The translations under genes were made by a program, and so were the position numbers. The notes beneath the pieces are model-generated. The model saw only the letters and a list, made by a program, of their open reading frames with translations, was not told the DNA's origin and made no database searches. A stretch of 44,023 nucleotides of DNA from Tissierellia bacterium. Its GTDB lineage: Bacteria > Bacillota > Clostridia > Tissierellales > Peptoniphilaceae. Within the stretch, counting starts at the first letter, position 1. The number at the start of each line of letters is the position of its first letter. Location: assembly GCA_012519495.1 (NCBI GenBank), contig JAAYQA010000032.1:1-44023 (forward strand), in the 5' to 3' direction. Positions 41,970-44,023 of this stretch are shown here, one piece after another.

Positions 41970-43091
41970 ATCAATGGTGGCCCGGGTGCCATCTTCTGGA
42001 TGTGGCTGGCAGCGATCCTCGGTATGACGACCAAGTTTGCCGAAGTTACGCTGGCGGTAGCGTATCGCGAAAGAAACGAGCTCGGCGAATATTCCGGCGG
42101 CCCGATGTATTACATTAAAAACGGACTGGGCCAAGCCTGGCTGGCAAAAGTTTTCGCGTTGTTTGTCGCATTGGCTGCATTCGGTATCGGCTGCATGGTG
42201 CAGGCCAATTCGATTGCTACTTCGCTTTTAGGCCAATTTAACATACCGACCTGGGTAACCGGTGCGCTTGTTGTCGTTTCGGCCGGTGCCATTCTGATCG
42301 GCGGAATCAAGCGGATCGGGCAGGTGGCGGAAAAACTGGTTCCCTTCATGGCCGCTTTCTACATTCTCGGCGGGCTCATCATTCTGATTATGAATGCTGC
42401 GCAGCTGCCGGGTGTTTTCTCCTCCATATTCAGCAATGCGTTCACCGGTCGCGCGGCATTCGGCGGATTCGCCGGCGCTACGGTTGGCGAGGCCATCCGT
42501 TACGGGGTTGCCCGCGGCGTATTCACCAACGAAGCCGGCCTGGGTTCTGCGCCAATTGCGCACGCCGCCGCTTCTACCGACCATCCGGCGCGTCAGGGTA
42601 TCTGGGGTGCGTTTGAAGTGTTTGTCGACACGATTCTCGTCTGCTCGATCACCGCTTTGGTTGTTATTTCATCGAATCTGTGGAACACGTCCGAACTGGA
42701 AGGGGCAAATCTCACTACGGCTGCCTTTAACAACGGACTGGCAGGTATCGGCGGTATTATCGTTACGGTCGGACTTGTGCTCTTTGCCTTTACAACCATT
42801 CTCGGCTGGTGCTACTATGGGGAAAAGAGTGCAGAGTATCTTCTGAACACGTCCAAAGTCATTATGCCGTATCGCGCGATCTTTGTGGCGCTTGCCTTTG
42901 TCGGCGCACTGCAGGAGATCGATCTCGTCTGGAATATGGCCGATGCATTGAATGCGCTGATGGCTTTGCCGAACCTGATTGCGGTACTCATCTTGTCACC
43001 GGTCGTTGTCAAACTGGCAAAACAGTTCTTTACAGACCCCGAACGGGTCTATATACCCGCAGACTATGTGGATATTGTAAAAAGAAAATAA
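41970..43091 (+). pseudogene. Sodium:alanine/glycine symporter (AGCS), 5' end deleted
   Basis: The sequence matches AGCS transporters from GGPGAIFWMWLAAILG onward: the reading frame is open from upstream of 41946 and homology starts at Gly-Gly at 41976. Later conserved parts are GGPMYYIKNGLGQ, RGVFTNEAGLGSAPIAHAAA and TTILGWCYYGEKSAEYL. About 370 residues remain of a typical 440-470. The first ~100 residues (about two membrane segments and the conserved NIAGVATAI region) are absent. The terminator of the upstream gene lies only about 20 bp before the junction and no ribosome site or start is seen, except an internal ATG at 42000. A deletion joined the terminator to the transporter gene, so the protein is unlikely to be made. 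Confidence 0.78.
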
Positions 43092-43111
43092 GGCTTCTAA
43101 TTTCCTTTCTT

Positions 43112-43153
43112 AAAAGAAGAGACGGGACGCACTCACCCGTCTCTTCTTTTTTT
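43112..43153 (+). terminator. First of tandem terminators after the AGCS remnant
   Basis: AAGAGACGGG and CCCGTCTCTT form a 10-bp stem followed by T7. Confidence 0.9.
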
Positions 43154-43157
43154 GTAC

Positions 43158-43194
43158 AACACCGCCTGGCGCTCCCCGCCATGCGGTGTTTTTT
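43158..43194 (+). terminator. Second tandem terminator
   Basis: AACACCGC and GCGGTGTT form an 8-bp outer stem, with an inner CTGGCG/CCGCCA part, followed by T4-6. Confidence 0.75.
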
Positions 43195-43274
43195 GGTTTG
43201 TATCCGCAAATAGCAAACCGATCGGGCGCAAATCGACAAAATGGAGTAGCAAAGTAGCGGTGTAAGCGAAATAA

Positions 43275-43289
43275 TGAGAATGATTATCA
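43275..43289 (+). promoter_or_regulatory. Fur-like box upstream of the ABC exporter
   Basis: TGAGAATGATTATCA matches the 7-1-7 Fur core consensus (TGATAATNATTATCA) except one base. It lies 21 bp ahead of the exporter ATG, between the ribosome site and the tandem terminators. Confidence 0.72.
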
Positions 43290-43310
43290 ATTGGCACGAT
43301 AGGAGGAAAA

Positions 43311-44023
43311 ATGGGCGTTTATAAAGAGTTATTTCACTATATCCCGGACAAAAAACCCCAGGCGGTTTTGTCGGTGGTGCTGTCTGTTCTTGCGTCGGTG
43401 CTGCAGATTCTGCCCTTTTATTTTTTATGGAAGATCTTTCAGGATATCGTCGTATATCAGAATGATACGCAGGCAGGGATGTGGTCGATCCGGATCGTCG
43501 GGTGCATGATCGCCTATACGATCGTGTATTTTGCAGCGCTTTGGGTGTCGCATCTGATTGCGTTTCGGCTGGAGACTAATCTCAGAAAGGCAGGGATTCA
43601 TCATCTGATGCAGGCGTCTTTTTCTTTTTTTGACAAGAATCCGTCCGGAAAGATCCGCAAGATCATTGACGACAATGCGGCGGAAACCCATATGACCGTC
43701 GCGCATCTGATCCCGGATAATGCCTCGGCGATTGCGACACCGATCCTCATGTTTATCGTGATGGCGATGGTGGATTGGCCGATGGCGGGGCTTTTGCTGC
43801 TGGTAACAGGCATTTCTGCATGGCAGATGAAAGGGATGATGGGCGAACAGGATTTCATGCGCAAATACCAGGCCGCACTGGAGCGGATGAACGCAGAAAC
43901 CGTGGAGTATGTGCGCGGGATGCCGGTTCTGAAAGTGTTTCGGACGACGGTGCAGTCGTTTCGCGCCTTGTATGCATCGATCACTTCGTATGCCAAATTG
44001 GCGTATGAATACTCGTTAAGCTG
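43311..44023 (+). CDS. ABC exporter, permease-ATPase half transporter (3' partial)
   Basis: The ATG at 43311 follows AGGAGG; the frame runs off the window after 237 residues. The visible part starts GVYKELFHYIPDKKPQAVLS, has a hydrophobic region (VLSVVLSVLASVLQILPFYF), the loop FFDKNPSGKIRKIIDDNAAE that links membrane helices in MsbA-like exporters, and the coupling helix region VEYVRGMPVLKVF. The ATPase domain lies beyond the edge. The Fur-like box suggests it belongs to the iron- or siderophore-type exporters (YbtP/IrtA-like), which in Firmicutes are usually encoded as pairs. Confidence 0.85.
   Translation, partial: MGVYKELFHYIPDKKPQAVLSVVLSVLASVLQILPFYFLWKIFQDIVVYQNDTQAGMWSIRIVGCMIAYTIVYFAALWVSHLIAFRLETNLRKAGIHHLMQASFSFFDKNPSGKIRKIIDDNAAETHMTVAHLIPDNASAIATPILMFIVMAMVDWPMAGLLLLVTGISAWQMKGMMGEQDFMRKYQAALERMNAETVEYVRGMPVLKVFRTTVQSFRALYASITSYAKLAYEYSLS

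Overview
The window comes from a low-redundancy Bacillota (Firmicutes) chromosome, most likely an anaerobic clostridial-type organism. The evidence is the large (about 270 nt) Firmicutes-type SRP RNA, the dnaX-ybaB-recR cluster, a T-box leader on serS, strong AGGAGG ribosome sites, a DUF1858 redox protein, and a HesB-like selenoprotein read through an in-frame UGA. GC content looks close to 50%. No phage, integrase, transposase gene or CRISPR array was seen.

Layout. 1-4.5 kb (+): two leucine-rich-repeat surface proteins, the first cut by the window edge and the second broken by two TAA codons. 4.5-10.3 kb (-): a six-gene, tightly coupled cassette of phosphotransferase, lipoprotein, two permeases, ATPase and nucleoside hydrolase, which looks like an importer with its own processing enzymes. 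10.5-17.1 kb (-): a LysR-controlled catabolic operon of an MmgE/PrpD enzyme, a DASS transporter, a PreA-like iron-sulfur oxidoreductase and a second carboxylate transporter. 17.3-17.7 kb (-): tRNA-Ser and SRP RNA behind one consensus promoter. 18.0-20.5 kb (+): a decayed patch with an ECF sigma stub, a frameshifted CWB2 cell-wall protein and a broken lipoprotein gene. 20.6-24.8 kb (+): dnaX-ybaB-recR, an alpha/beta hydrolase and a membrane TPR-like protein.

24.8-28.5 kb: DUF1858 protein (-), a transporter plus M20 amidohydrolase operon (+), a holin-like membrane protein (-) and the HesB-like selenoprotein (-). 28.5-30.7 kb (+): greA with a leader terminator, then lysS. 30.7-35.2 kb (+): glycosyltransferase, class V aminotransferase, phosphoglycerate-dehydrogenase-like protein and DUF1015, the last three a serine-biosynthesis type operon. 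35.2-38.4 kb (+): mosaic hairpin repeats, a DsrE-like protein, T-box-serS, tRNA-Arg(CCU) and tadA. 38.4-41.9 kb (+): a coiled-coil protein, a disordered protein, a cytoplasmic GH13 amylase and a PgpA-like phosphatase. 41.9-44.0 kb (+): a 5'-deleted alanine/glycine symporter and, behind a Fur-like box, the start of an ABC exporter that runs off the window.

The most notable points are the UGA-containing HesB-like gene, which is easily missed; a serS T-box whose expression platform appears to hide the ribosome site rather than end transcription; the PrpD/PreA/two-transporter operon of unknown substrate; the importer-kinase-hydrolase cassette; palindrome-bearing repeats inside dnaX; and the shared mosaic hairpin repeats. 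Decay is concentrated in surface and transport genes.
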